Position numbers and translations under genes: made by a program. This document shows, in pieces, positions 6,740 to 7,158 of a stretch of 7,158 nt of DNA. The notes under the pieces were generated by a model, which worked only from the letters and a program-made list of their open reading frames with translations, had not been told where the DNA came from and made no database searches. The stretch comes from a bacterium. GTDB lineage: Bacteria; SM23-31; JAUVVT01. The stretch lies in NCBI GenBank assembly GCA_030616165.1, contig JAUWXV010000194.1, positions 1 through 7,158 on the forward strand. Reading direction: 5' to 3'. Numbering within the stretch: position 1 is the stretch's first letter; every line of letters starts with the position of its first letter.

Positions 6740-7158
6740 TTTTCGGGACTTGGTTTTTTATTGTTTTTATTTAATTCAATTATCTGAGCAAACTCTTCCG
6801 ACATTTTAATCGTATTTATTAAAAGCGCAAGTAAAAATTTATAAAGATTTCTTATCCTGTTTCTTCTGAAGCCTCCTCTTAGTCTGAAAATGGTAACTAT
6901 CTGAAAAAAATTTTTTCTCACTATAGGAATGACATTAAGCCCAATAGGCAATACATATATGGATTCTGAAAATCCCATTCTATCTAAAAAATGAGTAATT
7001 CTGTTTATAGAAATATTCCTGGTAATCAAAACTACTCCTGTATAGATACAGATAGAGCGCAGAGTCATCTGAATACCTAACAAAAGATTTTTGGACGAAT
7101 ATTTTATCAGAGAGAAACTTGCATCTTTTTCTCCAATTGTAACAGGAATAAAAATCAA
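6736..7158 (-). CDS. EcfT/CbiQ-like transmembrane transporter subunit, C-terminal part
   Basis: Only the C-terminal 140 codons are in the window; the gene runs off the right edge. The codon at 7156-7158 is TTG and is probably an internal leucine, not the start, because EcfT proteins usually exceed 200 residues. The visible part has hydrophobic segments at about 25-46, 66-80 and 105-117, then a charged tail. The stretch ending FRLRGGFRRNR (91-101) resembles the first Ala-Arg-Gly coupling motif of EcfT. MSEEFAQIIELN (119-130) occupies the place of the second motif, but there the ARG triplet is lost. EcfT joins the ABC ATPases to the substrate-binding S component in inner-membrane ECF transporters for vitamins or Ni/Co. 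It overlaps the downstream receptor gene by 4 nt. A more distant membrane protein remains possible. Confidence 0.72.
   Translation of the reverse strand: MIFIPVTIGEKDASFSLIKYSSKNLLLGIQMTLRSICIYTGVVLITRNISINRITHFLDRMGFSESIYVLPIGLNVIPIVRKNFFQIVTIFRLRGGFRRNRIRNLYKFLLALLINTIKMSEEFAQIIELNKNNKKPSPEK

Overview
The window is AT-rich DNA, probably from an uncultivated or poorly characterised diderm anaerobe. A TonB-dependent outer-membrane receptor shows there is an outer membrane. Two radical SAM enzymes suggest an anaerobic or microaerophilic lifestyle. Start codons are preceded by A-rich leaders without clear Shine-Dalgarno sites, and the spacers are full of palindromic repeats. All of this would fit the FCB group (Bacteroidota/Ignavibacteria/Cloacimonadota-like) or a neighbouring candidate phylum, but the phylum is only a low-confidence inference.

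Layout. Positions 1-153 hold a GC-rich 19-bp tandem repeat. Positions 154-691 are AT-rich and non-coding apart from one perfect palindrome (446-467) and an operator-like inverted repeat (603-639) just upstream of the first gene. Gene 1 (692-2563, +) is a B12-binding-type radical SAM protein with an unusual C-terminal domain. The spacer at 2564-2981, between convergent genes, contains a composite palindromic repeat and an inverted REP pair. The rest is on the minus strand. Reading right to left, it has a partial EcfT/CbiQ-like transporter subunit (cut by the right edge), a TonB-dependent receptor overlapping it by 4 nt (ATGA), a THEP1-like P-loop NTPase, a second copy of the composite repeat, and a cysteine-rich PflA-like radical SAM protein.

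How the genes may work together. The EcfT-like subunit and the receptor are almost certainly co-transcribed. Together they suggest an uptake route that carries a scarce small molecule, such as a vitamin, corrinoid or metal complex, across both membranes. The NTPase follows 143 nt later on the same strand and may belong to the same unit. The ABC ATPase and substrate-binding S component would have to lie beyond the right edge. The two radical SAM genes converge and probably act independently of the uptake operon.

The strongest leads are four: the receptor/EcfT/NTPase operon; the DUF2229-like (acyl-CoA dehydratase activase-associated) C-terminal domain on the B12-type radical SAM protein; the three cysteine clusters in the second radical SAM protein; and a family of palindromes that share interchangeable modules with compensatory base changes.
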